Below, piece by piece: positions 16,393 to 24,353 of a stretch of 64,000 nt of DNA. The DNA comes from Acidovorax sp. GW101-3H11 (GTDB taxonomy: Bacteria > Pseudomonadota > Gammaproteobacteria > Burkholderiales > Burkholderiaceae_C). The notes under the pieces were generated by a model. It did not search any database and was not told where the DNA came from. It saw only the letters and a program-made list of their open reading frames with translations. A program made the translations under genes and the position numbers. How positions within the stretch are numbered: position 1 is the first letter of the stretch; every line of letters starts with the position of its first letter. The stretch is from positions 121,268 through 185,267 of the forward strand of contig NZ_LUKZ01000001.1 of the NCBI RefSeq assembly GCF_001633105.1, given 5' to 3'.

Positions 16393-17600
16393 ACGCGCTC
16401 CAGGATCACGGCAATGCCCTGCCCCACGCCGATGCACATGGTGCACAGCGCGTACTGGCCCGCATGTTCGTGCAGGCGGTTCACGGCGGTGGTGACCAGG
16501 CGCGCGCCGCTGGCGCCCAGCGGGTGGCCCAGCGCGATGGCGCCGCCCCAGGCGTTCACGCGGCCATCGTCGTCCTTGAGGCCCAGAGCGCGCAGCACGG
16601 CCAGGCCTTGCGCGGCAAAGGCTTCGTTGAGCTCGATCACATCCATGTGGTCGATGGTCAGGCCCGTCTGGGCCAGCACCTTTTGCGTGGCGGGCGTGGG
16701 GCCAAAACCCATGATGCGCGGCGCCACACCGGCCACGGCCATGCCCACCACGCGGGCGCGGGGCTTGAGGCCGTACTTGGCAGCGTTGGCTTCATCGGCC
16801 AGCAGCAGCGCGCAGGCGCCGTCGTTCACACCGCTGGCGTTACCCGCCGTCACCGTGCCATCGGGCCGCACCACACCCTTGAGCTTGGCCAGCGCTTCCA
16901 GGCTGGTCTCGCGCGGGTGTTCGTCCTGGCTCACGATGATGGCGTCGCCCTTTTTCTGCGGGATGTGCACCGGCACGATCTCGCGCGCCAGGTGGCCGGC
17001 CTTGATGGCGGCCACGGCGTTAAGCTGGCTGCGCAGGGCCATCTGGTCCTGGGCTTCGCGCTCGATCTTGAAGTCGGTCGCCACGTTTTCGGCGGTCTCG
17101 GGCATCGAATCAACGCCGTACTTTTCCTTCATCAGCTTGTTGACAAAGCGCCAGCCGATCGTCGTGTCGTACACCGCGCTGTTGCGGCTGAAGGCCGACT
17201 CTGCCTTGGGCATGACAAAGGGCGCACGGCTCATGCTCTCCACGCCGCCCGCGATCATCAGGCCGGCCTCGCCGGCCTTGATGGCGCGCGCTGCGGTGCC
17301 CACGGCATCCAGGCCCGAACCGCACAGGCGGTTGATGGTGGCGCCCGCCACCTCGATGGGCAGGCCCGCGAGCAGGCTGCTCATGTGGGCGACGTTGCGG
17401 TTGTCTTCACCGGCCTGGTTGGCGCAGCCGTAGAACACGTCGGTCACGGCCGCCCAGTCCACGCCGGGGTTGCGGTCCATCAGCGCCTTGATGGGGATGG
17501 CACCCAGGTCGTCGGTGCGCACGCTGGAGAGCGCACCGCCGTAGCGGCCGAAAGGGGTGCGGATGGCGTCGCAGATGAAGGCTTGGCGTTGTGTGCTCAT
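16389..17600 (-). CDS. pcaF: 3-oxoadipyl-CoA thiolase
   Basis: Catalyses the last step of the beta-ketoadipate pathway: 3-oxoadipyl-CoA plus CoA to succinyl-CoA and acetyl-CoA. The 403-residue protein has the thiolase active-site set: nucleophile Cys93 in NRLCGSGLDAVG, His359 in GHPLGASGAR and Cys389 in CTMCIGVGQG. The N-terminal motif RTPFGRYGGALSSVRTDDLGA and the SMSRAPFVMPK stretch are characteristic of PcaF/PaaJ-type thiolases rather than acetoacetyl-CoA thiolases. The ATG at 17600 is preceded by AGGAGACAAAACC. It follows pcaIJ by 36 bp and overlaps the next SDR gene, so pcaI-pcaJ-pcaF-SDR form one operon on the minus strand. PaaJ of phenylacetate degradation is the close alternative, but the linked CoA-transferase favours pcaF. 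Confidence 0.92.
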   Translation of the reverse strand: MSTQRQAFICDAIRTPFGRYGGALSSVRTDDLGAIPIKALMDRNPGVDWAAVTDVFYGCANQAGEDNRNVAHMSSLLAGLPIEVAGATINRLCGSGLDAVGTAARAIKAGEAGLMIAGGVESMSRAPFVMPKAESAFSRNSAVYDTTIGWRFVNKLMKEKYGVDSMPETAENVATDFKIEREAQDQMALRSQLNAVAAIKAGHLAREIVPVHIPQKKGDAIIVSQDEHPRETSLEALAKLKGVVRPDGTVTAGNASGVNDGACALLLADEANAAKYGLKPRARVVGMAVAGVAPRIMGFGPTPATQKVLAQTGLTIDHMDVIELNEAFAAQGLAVLRALGLKDDDGRVNAWGGAIALGHPLGASGARLVTTAVNRLHEHAGQYALCTMCIGVGQGIAVILERV

Positions 17601-17636
17601 GGTTTTGTCTCCTCGTTGCTTGGGGGGTGGATTCGT

Positions 17637-18287
17637 TCAGGCGGCAGGGCGGATGGGCAGGCCCACCAGTTGCTCCAGCTCAGTCTGCGACAGGCCGGGC
17701 ACGGTGTCGATGAGCTGCAGCCCTGTGGGCGTGCAGGCCAGTGTGCACAGATCGGTGTAGATGCGCTTCACGCAGGCGACACCGGTGAGCGGGTAGGTGC
17801 ATTGCGTCACGATCTTGCTCGCGCCCTGCTTGGTCAGCAGGTCCATCATCACCCAGGTCTGCTTGGCGCCGATGGCCAGGTCCATGGCCCCGCCCACGGC
17901 GGGGATGGCGCCGGGCTCGCCCGTGCTCCAGTTGGCCAGATCACCCGTGGCGCTGACCTGGTAGGCGCCCAGCACGCAGATGTCGAGGTGGCCGCCGCGC
18001 ATCATCGCGAAGCTGTCGGCGTGGTGGAAGTACGCGCCGCCCGGCAGCAGCGTCACGGGCTGCTTGCCGGCGTTGATGAGGTCGTAGTCCTCCAGCCCCG
18101 CAGCGGGCGCGGGGCCCATGCCCAGGATGCCGTTTTCGCTTTGCAGGATGACCTCGCGGCCCTCGGGGATGTGGTTGGCCACCAGGGTGGGCTGGCCGAT
18201 GCCCAGGTTGACGTAGGCACCGTCGTGGATGTCTTGCGCCACGCGTTTCGCCAACTCGTCTTTACTACGCTTTTGATAGCTACTCAC
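17637..18287 (-). CDS. pcaJ: 3-oxoadipate CoA-transferase subunit B
   Basis: Beta subunit of the CoA-transferase that converts 3-oxoadipate and succinyl-CoA to 3-oxoadipyl-CoA and succinate. The catalytic glutamate lies in the family motif QSENGILGMG (Glu51), and the GIGQPTLVANHI loop precedes it. At 216 residues it has the normal length. The start is a GTG at 18287, supported by GAGGAG six bases upstream; no better ATG is available. It follows pcaI by 29 bp. The subunit alone does not distinguish 3-oxoadipate from acetoacetate/succinate transferases (ScoB/AtoA); the adjoining PcaF-type thiolase and IclR regulator make the 3-oxoadipate role much more likely. Confidence 0.9.
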   Translation of the reverse strand: MSSYQKRSKDELAKRVAQDIHDGAYVNLGIGQPTLVANHIPEGREVILQSENGILGMGPAPAAGLEDYDLINAGKQPVTLLPGGAYFHHADSFAMMRGGHLDICVLGAYQVSATGDLANWSTGEPGAIPAVGGAMDLAIGAKQTWVMMDLLTKQGASKIVTQCTYPLTGVACVKRIYTDLCTLACTPTGLQLIDTVPGLSQTELEQLVGLPIRPAA

Positions 18288-18316
18288 GCTTACTCCTCAG
18301 GCGGTAGGTGCCAATT

Positions 18317-19018
18317 TCATGCGGATTTCTTGAATCCGCCCGCCTGCGTGGCCGTGCGGTCGATCTTCACGACATGCGTGACGTAGATGCCGGGGGTGAC
18401 GATGGCCTCCGGGTCCAGCGCGCCCAGCTCCACCACCTCGTGCACGGTGGCAATCGTGGTCTTGGCAGCCGTGGCCATCACGGGGCCGAAGTTGCGCGCC
18501 GACATGCGGTAGGTGAGGTTGCCCCAGCGGTCGCCCTTCTCGGCCTTGATCAGGGCCACATCGCCGTGGATGGGGTATTCGAGCACGTAGTGTTTGCCAT
18601 TGATCTCGCGCGTTTCCTTGCCCGCAGCCAGCTCCGTGCCATGCGCCGTGGGGCAGAAAAAGGCGCCGATGCCCGCGCCCGCAGCGCGCAGGCGCTCGGC
18701 CAGATTGCCCTGGGGCACCAGTTCCAGCTCCAGCTTGCCACTGCGATACAGGTCATCGAACACATAGCTATCGACCTGGCGCGGAAAACTGCAGATGATC
18801 TTGCGCACCTGCCCGGCCTTGAGCAGCGCAGCCAGGCCCTGGTCGGCATTGCCTGCGTTGTTGTTGACCACCGTGAGGTCACGCGCCCCCTGGGCGATGA
18901 GGCCATCGATCAGCTCGCCCGGAATGCCGGCCGTGCCGAACCCGCCTATCAACACCGTGGCACCATCCTTCACCCCCGCAAGGGCCTGGGCCACCGAGTC
19001 CGCCAGTTTGTTGATCAT
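18317..19018 (-). CDS. pcaI: 3-oxoadipate CoA-transferase subunit A
   Basis: Alpha subunit of the same heterotetrameric CoA-transferase. The 233-residue protein has the CoA-binding loop IGGFGTAGIPGELI (about residues 23-36), the NNNAGNADQGLAALL stretch (about 51-65) and GTELAAGKETREINGKHYVLE (about 127-147), all standard for PcaI/ScoA. It is the first gene of the operon; its ATG at 19018 is 91 bp from the divergent IclR gene, and the intervening DNA carries a three-part repeat resembling PcaU/PobR operators. Induction by 3-oxoadipate or protocatechuate through that regulator is the likely control. Confidence 0.91.
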   Translation of the reverse strand: MINKLADSVAQALAGVKDGATVLIGGFGTAGIPGELIDGLIAQGARDLTVVNNNAGNADQGLAALLKAGQVRKIICSFPRQVDSYVFDDLYRSGKLELELVPQGNLAERLRAAGAGIGAFFCPTAHGTELAAGKETREINGKHYVLEYPIHGDVALIKAEKGDRWGNLTYRMSARNFGPVMATAAKTTIATVHEVVELGALDPEAIVTPGIYVTHVVKIDRTATQAGGFKKSA

Positions 19019-19055
19019 TGCAACGCTTTCTTGGTTTCTCTGTTGTCCCTTTGAA

Positions 19056-19084
19056 ATTTGTTCGTATATAGAACAAATGTTCGC
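19056..19084. promoter_or_regulatory. IclR-type operator: palindrome plus direct repeat
   Basis: Perfect 8-bp inverted repeat ATTTGTTC (19056-19063) / GAACAAAT (19071-19078) with a 7-base spacer, followed by a third GTTCG (19079-19083) in direct orientation to the first, 19 bases apart. PcaU and PobR of Acinetobacter bind just such a palindrome-plus-direct-repeat. It sits between pcaI and the IclR gene. Confidence 0.68.
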
Positions 19085-19109
19085 TTAAAGAATTATAGTT
19101 GGCATACGT

Positions 19110-19910
19110 ATGAATTCCCAAACCCATGAAGCCAAAGACCCCAAACCGAGCGACAGCTATGTGCAGTCGTTCGCGCGCGGGCTGGAGGTGATCCGCTCGT
19201 TCAGTGCGGCTACACCGCAGCAAACCCTGAGTGAAGTTGCCGCGCAAACCGGCCTGACCCGCGCCGGTGCTCGCCGCATCCTGCTCACGCTGCAGACGCT
19301 GGGCTATGTGGAGACGGACGGCAAGCTGTTTCGCCTGAGCCCGCGCATCCTGGACCTGGGGTTTGCGTACCTGTCCTCGCTGCCCATCTGGAACCTGGCC
19401 GAGCCGGTGATGGAGGACCTGGTGGAAGAGGTGCGCGAGTCGTCATCGGCCGCCGTGCTCGACGGCCTGGATATCGTCTATGTGCTGCGCGTGCCCACCC
19501 ACAAGATCATGCGCACCACGCTGGGCGTGGGCTCACGCCTGCCCGCGTGCTGGACGTCCATGGGCCGCATGCTGCTGGCCGGGTTGCCGGACGACGAACT
19601 GCAGGCCCGGCTGCAGGGCCACCCCATGCAGCGTTTTACCGAACACACCACCACCGATGTGGATGCACTGCTGGCCCACATCCGCCAGGCGCGGCAGCAG
19701 GGCTGGTGCCTAGTGAACCAGGAGTTGGAAGAAGGTTTGATCTCGATCGCCGCACCACTGACCAACCGCACCGGGCAGACGGTGGCGGCGCTCAACATCA
19801 GCGGCCAAGCCAACCGCACAAGTGCGGCGGTGATGCAGGAGACGCTGCTGCCTGCGCTGCTGAGCGCGGCACGGACCATCTCGCGGATGATGGGTGCGCC
19901 ACGCGGCTGA
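19110..19910 (+). CDS. pcaR: IclR-family regulator of the pca operon
   Basis: A 266-residue IclR regulator of the PcaR/PcaU/PobR branch. Residues about 20-85 form the winged helix (SFARGLEVIRSF at the start, TLSEVAAQTGLTRAGARRILLTLQTLGYV), and the C-terminal effector domain (about 100-255) binds aromatic-pathway metabolites. The motif SFARGLEVI is characteristic of this branch. It is divergent from pcaI, with a matching operator between them, so it probably activates pcaIJF in response to 3-oxoadipate or protocatechuate and represses itself. The ATG at 19110 lacks a strong ribosome site. The symbol is given by context; effector identity is inferred. Confidence 0.87.
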   Translation: MNSQTHEAKDPKPSDSYVQSFARGLEVIRSFSAATPQQTLSEVAAQTGLTRAGARRILLTLQTLGYVETDGKLFRLSPRILDLGFAYLSSLPIWNLAEPVMEDLVEEVRESSSAAVLDGLDIVYVLRVPTHKIMRTTLGVGSRLPACWTSMGRMLLAGLPDDELQARLQGHPMQRFTEHTTTDVDALLAHIRQARQQGWCLVNQELEEGLISIAAPLTNRTGQTVAALNISGQANRTSAAVMQETLLPALLSAARTISRMMGAPRG

Positions 19911-19952
19911 GATCCGGCGACGGGTGTATCGCGCACTCAGCGCAACGAGCAG

Positions 19953-19970
19953 CCGGGGCTGAAACCCCGG
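19953..19970. terminator. Hairpin after the IclR regulator gene
   Basis: CCGGGG-CTGAAA-CCCCGG, a perfect 6-bp stem 42 bp after the pcaR stop. No T-run follows, so it is only a candidate terminator. Confidence 0.35.
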
Positions 19971-20086
19971 TGGCCCTTGCCGTGCGTGGGTGCAAGGCGC
20001 GGGGCATCAACACCAACCGCTCGCTGCGCTGAATGGGCTGAGGCACAACGGGCCCGCGCCCCAAGACACAGGCCCAACGAAACGCC

Positions 20087-20308
20087 TCAGCGCTTGCGAA
20101 AGCCCAGCACCAGCACCACGCCGCCGATCACCATGGCGCCCAGGCTCATCCACTGCGGAATGTTGACGGACTCCTTCTCCTTGACGGTCAGCTCCAGCGG
20201 GCCCAGCTTGGCCTGGGTGCTCTCCTTGGTGAAACTGAAGCCCCCGGTCAGAAAACCGGCCAGGCCCAGCACCAACAACAGCACACCAACGATTCGCATT
20301 GCATTCAT
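20087..20308 (-). CDS. Small two-helix membrane protein, 73 aa
   Basis: A 73-residue protein with two hydrophobic helices (about residues 4-21 and 52-69) separated by a charged loop (FTKESTQAKLGPLELTVKEKESV) predicted to fold as short strands. The start at 20308 is chosen because GGGGAGA lies seven bases upstream; a second ATG three codons later is also possible. Similar small proteins are widespread in proteobacteria (DUF3185-like in size and layout) and have no known role; some are linked to envelope stress. It stands alone between the IclR gene and the DUF1841 gene. Confidence 0.7.
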   Translation of the reverse strand: MNAMRIVGVLLLVLGLAGFLTGGFSFTKESTQAKLGPLELTVKEKESVNIPQWMSLGAMVIGGVVLVLGFRKR

Positions 20309-20494
20309 GGCATTTCTCCCCATGCCGGGTTTGAAGGACTGCGACAAAGCGGACCCGGCTCCGTGTCTTTGCGCCCAGCCAATGTAGAAGCCGCCCCGCC
20401 CAGGGCGCGTAGGACGCGGCCGCAGCACGGCGTAGCGCACAGGCGCGACCCTGCAGCCCCCAAGGCAAAAAGGCGCGTGCTACCCTCACGCCCC

Positions 20495-20929
20495 ATGTTC
20501 AGCCCCTCCCAAGCCGATGTGCGCCGCTTTCTGTGCGGTGTGCACGCCAAGACCCAGAGCGGCGCCCCCATGGAAGCCATCGAGACGCTGGCCAGCCTGT
20601 GGATCGCCGAGCACCCCGAATACCACGCCGACCTGTCGGATGCCGATGCCGCTGTGGCGCGCAACTACGATGAGACGCCCGGCCAGACCAATCCGTTTTT
20701 GCACCTGTCAATGCACCTGTCGATCAGCGAGCAGTGCAGCATCGACCAGCCGCGCGGCATCCGACAGGCGGTGGAGCTGCTGACGGCGCGGCTCGATTCG
20801 CTGCACGATGCCCACCATGCGGCCATGGACTGCCTGGGCGAAATGCTGTGGGAGAGCCAGCGCGCAGGCCGCCCGCCCGATGGCGAGGCCTACATCGCCT
20901 GCGTGCAACGGCGCGCCACGCGGGACTGA
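20495..20929 (+). CDS. DUF1841 family protein
   Basis: A 144-residue soluble protein that matches the DUF1841 family by its ordered motifs: an N-terminal MFSPSQADVRRFL, the central AEHPEYHADL (about residues 38-47), NPFLHLSMHLSISEQ (about 67-81) and the C-terminal LGEMLWESQRAGRPPDGEAYI. These fit an all-alpha fold with conserved histidines, but no biochemical function is established for the family. The ATG at 20495 begins exactly at the conserved N-terminus. It is a single gene; the next gene is convergent, and a GCCCC-GCAA-GGGGC hairpin separates the two. Confidence 0.86.
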   Translation: MFSPSQADVRRFLCGVHAKTQSGAPMEAIETLASLWIAEHPEYHADLSDADAAVARNYDETPGQTNPFLHLSMHLSISEQCSIDQPRGIRQAVELLTARLDSLHDAHHAAMDCLGEMLWESQRAGRPPDGEAYIACVQRRATRD

Positions 20930-20943
20930 GCCCCGCAAGGGGC
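20930..20943. terminator. Shared hairpin between convergent genes
   Basis: GCCCC-GCAA-GGGGC, a perfect stem with a GNRA-type tetraloop, directly after the DUF1841 stop and next to the antiporter stop. No T-tract; candidate bidirectional transcript end. Confidence 0.4.
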
Positions 20944-20950
20944 CCGGCGG

Positions 20951-22213
20951 TCACAGCAACTTGAACGCCAGCACCGCCACCAGCGTGGGTGGCAACGCGC
21001 CCAGCAGCAGGCCGAGCGGGTTGATGACGCCCTGCGAGAACTTCTCCTTCAGGATCGATGCCCCGGCAGGATTAGGCGCGTTGGCAATCACAGTCAAGCC
21101 GCCGCCCGTCACAGCGCCCGCCACCAGGGCCACCTTGAACTCGTCGCTGAGGCCCTCGACCAGCGAGCCCAGATAGGTCAGCGCTGCGTTGTCGGTAAAG
21201 GCGGTGAGTGCGGCGGCACCAAAAAACACCGCATTGGCGTCCATCTTCATGAGCACGGGCTGCAACCACCATTGCTGCAAGCCACCCAGCACCACCAGCC
21301 CGGCCAGGAAGAACGCCACCAGCAATGCCTCGCGCAGGATCAGCGGACTTTGGTGGCGCCGGTAGGCCGTGGTGAACCCCATAAAGAACAGGAACAAGCC
21401 CAGGAACACGGCGGGATGGTGGGCAAACACCACCACCAGCACCAGGAACGCGAGGTGAACACCCGCTACGGTCCACGGCACGGGGGACTCGGAAGCAGGC
21501 ATCTTGCGGCCCATATGGCCCAGCTGGTTGCGGAAGATCAGCATTGCAATGGCCGCATTGATGAGCACGGCCACCGCCGCCTTCCAGCCGAAGTTCGACA
21601 TCATGAACCAGATGTCCCAGTTCCACTTGGCAGCCACCATCAGCACGGGCGGCGCCGCAAAGGAAGTGAGCGTTCCCCCAATCGAGATGTTCACGAACAG
21701 CACGCCAATGGTCGAATACTTGAGTCGGCTGGAGATAGGGTGGGAGAAGAGCGTGTCCCGCAACATCAGCGCAGCCAGCGTCATTGCCGCCGGTTCGGTG
21801 ATGAAAGACCCGAGCAGGGGTACGAACGCCAGCACCACAAAGTACATGGCCATGCCACGCTGCGCGGGCAGCAGGGCTGCCAGCGCGCGCACCACAGCCC
21901 CGGCCAGCTCCAGGATGGGGCGGGTGGCAGCAATCACCATGATCGCAAACACGAACAAAGGCTCTGTGAAATTGCGCGAGTCCAGGTAGGCCGTGGCCTC
22001 CTGTTTTCCGCTGATGGAAAACATGAACAGCATGAGCACCATGGCCCAGAAGCCAAAGACAACCTCCACCTCACCCAGCAGATGCCAGATGCCCGCATGC
22101 CGTGGCTGCGTGTGCGCCAGATGCTCGAAAAACTTGGTGGAGAAGGTGTGGAGGATGGCCAGTCCGAACAGGACGGCGCCGATCACTTGGATCAGGGTCG
22201 GAGAAGAGTTCAT
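20951..22213 (-). CDS. Putative Na+/H+ antiporter (ion-transporter superfamily)
   Basis: A 420-residue polytopic membrane protein with about eleven hydrophobic helices, matching the putative Na+/H+ antiporter group of the IT superfamily (Na_H_antiport_2). Diagnostic segments are FITEPAAMTLAALML (about residues 140-154), the FTDNAALTYLGSLV loop (about 349-362) and GGGLTVIANAPNPAG (about 378-392), where polar residues in broken helices would bind the cation. The start at 22213 begins just before helix 1. The transcript leader contains a long, stable hairpin (22305-22366), which raises the possibility of ion-responsive control. The true ion and direction of exchange are not known from sequence. 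Confidence 0.83.
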   Translation of the reverse strand: MNSSPTLIQVIGAVLFGLAILHTFSTKFFEHLAHTQPRHAGIWHLLGEVEVVFGFWAMVLMLFMFSISGKQEATAYLDSRNFTEPLFVFAIMVIAATRPILELAGAVVRALAALLPAQRGMAMYFVVLAFVPLLGSFITEPAAMTLAALMLRDTLFSHPISSRLKYSTIGVLFVNISIGGTLTSFAAPPVLMVAAKWNWDIWFMMSNFGWKAAVAVLINAAIAMLIFRNQLGHMGRKMPASESPVPWTVAGVHLAFLVLVVVFAHHPAVFLGLFLFFMGFTTAYRRHQSPLILREALLVAFFLAGLVVLGGLQQWWLQPVLMKMDANAVFFGAAALTAFTDNAALTYLGSLVEGLSDEFKVALVAGAVTGGGLTVIANAPNPAGASILKEKFSQGVINPLGLLLGALPPTLVAVLAFKLL

Positions 22214-22304
22214 GGGTCGCAGCGAAGCCGCGCGGCGGCCCGACCAGCGCATGAACCTGCCGAATCACCATGATTGCGACACCCGCGCCCATTTTACAAA
22301 GGCC

Positions 22305-22366
22305 CACCAAAGCCCCTTGTAGGCGCAGGGCGCGTTCAGGCTCGGGTTCGCCCAGGGACTTTGGTG
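22305..22366 (-). promoter_or_regulatory. Long hairpin in the antiporter leader
   Basis: Arms 22305-22317 and 22354-22366 pair over 13 positions, with the core CACCAAAG/CTTTGGTG perfect and one G-U in the RNA of the minus strand. The enclosed 36 bases can form a further GGGCG/CGCCC stem. It lies about 90 bases before the antiporter start and just below the terminator of the cytochrome gene. Riboswitch identity not established. Confidence 0.45.
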
Positions 22367-22400
22367 AGGGAGCGCCTCCGCCAGCAACCGCAGCCCCATG

Positions 22401-22424
22401 AAAAAAGCCCGCCAAGGCGGGCTT
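22401..22424 (-). terminator. Intrinsic terminator of the cytochrome c gene
   Basis: On the minus strand an 8-bp GC-rich stem (AAGCCCGC / GCGGGCTT) with loop CTTG is followed by a run of six T. It lies 27 bp after the cytochrome stop. Textbook Rho-independent terminator. Confidence 0.85.
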
Positions 22425-22450
22425 CCGGGTGCATGGGCCAGGCAGCCGTA

Positions 22451-23113
22451 TCAGCGAAAACGCGACTGGGGCACCACGTGCAGGTCGCCATCGACGCTGC
22501 TGATGTAGTTGGCCAGGGCCTTCAGCTCGGCATTGGTGAACTGCTTGGCCACGCCACCCATGATGGCGTTGTTGCGGCCCACATTGGCATTCTTCTCGAC
22601 CTTGTAGGACTTGAGGGCCACAAAGAGGTAGTCAGCGTGCTGGCCTGCGATCTTGGGGTAGGAAGGATCGATGGGCTTGGCGAAGTTGTCGCCGTGGCAG
22701 GAGACACAAGCACCCTTCTTGAGCAGCTCGGCCACTTGCACGCTGGGCTCGCGGCCAGGCTTGGCGGGCAGTTCGGCGCCGGTCTTGCCGTGTTGTTCGT
22801 AGTAGGCCGACACATCGGCGATGTCCTTTTCGGACAGCGACTCGGCGATGCCGCGCATCGTGGGGTGCTTGCGCTCGCCCTTCTGGTAGGCCACCAGAGC
22901 TGCGGTGATGAACTTGGCGCTTTGGCCCGAGATCATGGGCACCTTGTGGATCTCAGGGAAGCTGGCCTGGTAGCCAACGATGCCGTGGCAGCCAATGCAC
23001 ATGGCAATCTTTTGCTTGCCGGCTTCCACGTCGCCCTTGGCTTCCTGGGCATGGGAGAAAGCGGTCACGGAAGCGACAGCCAGGGCAAATAGCGTGGTCA
23101 GCGTTTTGTTCAT
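22451..23113 (-). CDS. Diheme c-type cytochrome (cytochrome c4-like)
   Basis: A 220-residue periplasmic electron carrier. A signal peptide (residues 1-22, cut after FSHA) precedes two cytochrome c domains, each with one heme-binding motif: CIGCH (39-43) and CVSCH (136-140). Sixth-ligand methionines are likely Met86 (HPTMRGIA) and the Met in NAIMGGVA near residue 185. Two-domain proteins of this size belong with cytochrome c4, which passes electrons from the bc1 complex to terminal oxidases. It has its own strong terminator and is divergent from the MoxR gene (106 bp). The gene symbol is withheld since relatives of the same size serve different oxidases. Confidence 0.92.
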   Translation of the reverse strand: MNKTLTTLFALAVASVTAFSHAQEAKGDVEAGKQKIAMCIGCHGIVGYQASFPEIHKVPMISGQSAKFITAALVAYQKGERKHPTMRGIAESLSEKDIADVSAYYEQHGKTGAELPAKPGREPSVQVAELLKKGACVSCHGDNFAKPIDPSYPKIAGQHADYLFVALKSYKVEKNANVGRNNAIMGGVAKQFTNAELKALANYISSVDGDLHVVPQSRFR

Positions 23114-23219
23114 TTTGCGCGCACAATCTCGTGGAAGTTCAGCTCTGGGCTCTGATCAGCCGTTGATTATAGCCAGCGCCCTGTCAAGCCCATTCATCAA
23201 CGATCCGGTGTTTTCCCCC

Positions 23220-24074
23220 ATGAAATTCCAAGGCTCCCAGAACTACGTCGCCACCCAAGACCTGATGCTCGCTGTGAACGCCGCCATCACGCTGCAACGG
23301 CCGCTCTTGATCAAGGGCGAGCCCGGCACGGGCAAGACGATGCTGGCCGAGGAAGTGGCGCAGGCGCTCGATATGCCGCTGTTGCAATGGCACATCAAAT
23401 CCACCACCAAGGCCCAGCAGGGCCTGTATGAATACGACGCCGTGAGCCGCCTGCGCGACAGCCAGCTCAATGATGGCGACAGCGCCGAGCGCGTGAAGAA
23501 CATCCGCAACTACATCGTGCAGGGAGTGCTGTGGCAGGCCTTCACCGCCGACCGCCCCGTGGCGCTGCTGATCGACGAGATCGACAAGGCCGACATCGAG
23601 TTCCCGAACGACCTGCTGCGCGAGATCGACCGCATGGAGTTCTACTGCTACGAGACGCGTGAACTCATCAAGGCCAAGCACCGCCCGCTGGTGTTCATCA
23701 CCTCCAACAACGAAAAGGAACTGCCCGACGCCTTCCTGCGCCGCTGCTTCTTCCACTTCATCAAGTTCCCCGAGGCCGACACCATGCGGCAGATCATCAA
23801 CGTGCACTTCCCCACGCTCAAGAGCGAACTGCTCAGCGTGGCGATGAAGACGTTCTATGACGTGCGCAACCTGCCCGGCCTGAAAAAGAAGCCCTCGACC
23901 AGCGAGCTGATCGACTGGCTCAAGCTGCTGGTGGCCGAAGACATTCCGCTCACGGCCCTGCAAAGCGCGGACAACAAGGTGGCCGTGCCCCCGCTGGTGG
24001 GCGCACTGCTCAAGAACGAGCAGGACGTGAGCCTGTTTGAAAAGCTGGTGTTCATGAACCAGCGAAACCGCTGA
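23220..24074 (+). CDS. MoxR-family AAA+ ATPase
   Basis: A 284-residue AAA+ ATPase of the MoxR group, chaperone-like proteins that work with VWA-domain partners to insert metals or mature enzyme complexes. Walker A is GEPGTGKT (33-40), Walker B is LLIDEID (116-122), and a sensor-like TSNNEKELPDAFLRRC (about 160-175) includes the arginine finger. The start at 23220 is chosen as the ATG directly before the conserved FQGSQNYVATQDLM; the open frame extends upstream without a ribosome site. The gene is separated from its expected VWA partner (24966) by a 78-residue membrane protein and an acetyltransferase, all closely spaced on the same strand. Client unknown. Confidence 0.92.
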   Translation: MKFQGSQNYVATQDLMLAVNAAITLQRPLLIKGEPGTGKTMLAEEVAQALDMPLLQWHIKSTTKAQQGLYEYDAVSRLRDSQLNDGDSAERVKNIRNYIVQGVLWQAFTADRPVALLIDEIDKADIEFPNDLLREIDRMEFYCYETRELIKAKHRPLVFITSNNEKELPDAFLRRCFFHFIKFPEADTMRQIINVHFPTLKSELLSVAMKTFYDVRNLPGLKKKPSTSELIDWLKLLVAEDIPLTALQSADNKVAVPPLVGALLKNEQDVSLFEKLVFMNQRNR

Positions 24075-24094
24075 TTTTTCGCACAGGCCGCACC

Positions 24095-24331
24095 ATGAGC
24101 GCCCCCAACACCCCGTCTCTCGCAGACGGCATCTCTGACGCCGTCGGTTTTGTCGGCGGCGCCCTCATCGGTTTCTGGCTGGGCCAGTGGCTCGGCCTGG
24201 ACATCTTTGCCCCGGGCTATGGCACCCCGGCCCTGCTGGGCATTGCCCTGGTGGGCCTGGGCGGCGGTCTGGGCCTGCATGCGGCCAAACGCTGGCAGGC
24301 CAGCCGCCGCAGCAAGCCCGCCAAGGACTGA
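24095..24331 (+). CDS. Small glycine-rich membrane protein, 78 aa
   Basis: Unknown protein with two hydrophobic, glycine-rich helices (about residues 14-32 and 42-62) and a basic C-terminal tail (AKRWQASRRSKPAKD), so a small inner-membrane hairpin with the tail inside. It lies 20 bp after the MoxR gene and 22 bp before the GNAT gene, well within an operon. I do not recognise the family. It may anchor the MoxR/VWA pair to the membrane, which would be inference from position. Confidence 0.68.
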   Translation: MSAPNTPSLADGISDAVGFVGGALIGFWLGQWLGLDIFAPGYGTPALLGIALVGLGGGLGLHAAKRWQASRRSKPAKD

Positions 24332-24353
24332 GGCAGCGCCCGGAGCAACACCC

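Noticed and set aside
14824-18386. Very long plus-strand reading frames opposite the pca operon
   Set aside because: High-GC antisense artefacts; the minus-strand frames contain intact thiolase, CoA-transferase and SDR motifs.
19953-19970. Strong terminator after pcaR
   Set aside because: A good stem but no T-run, so listed only as a low-confidence hairpin.
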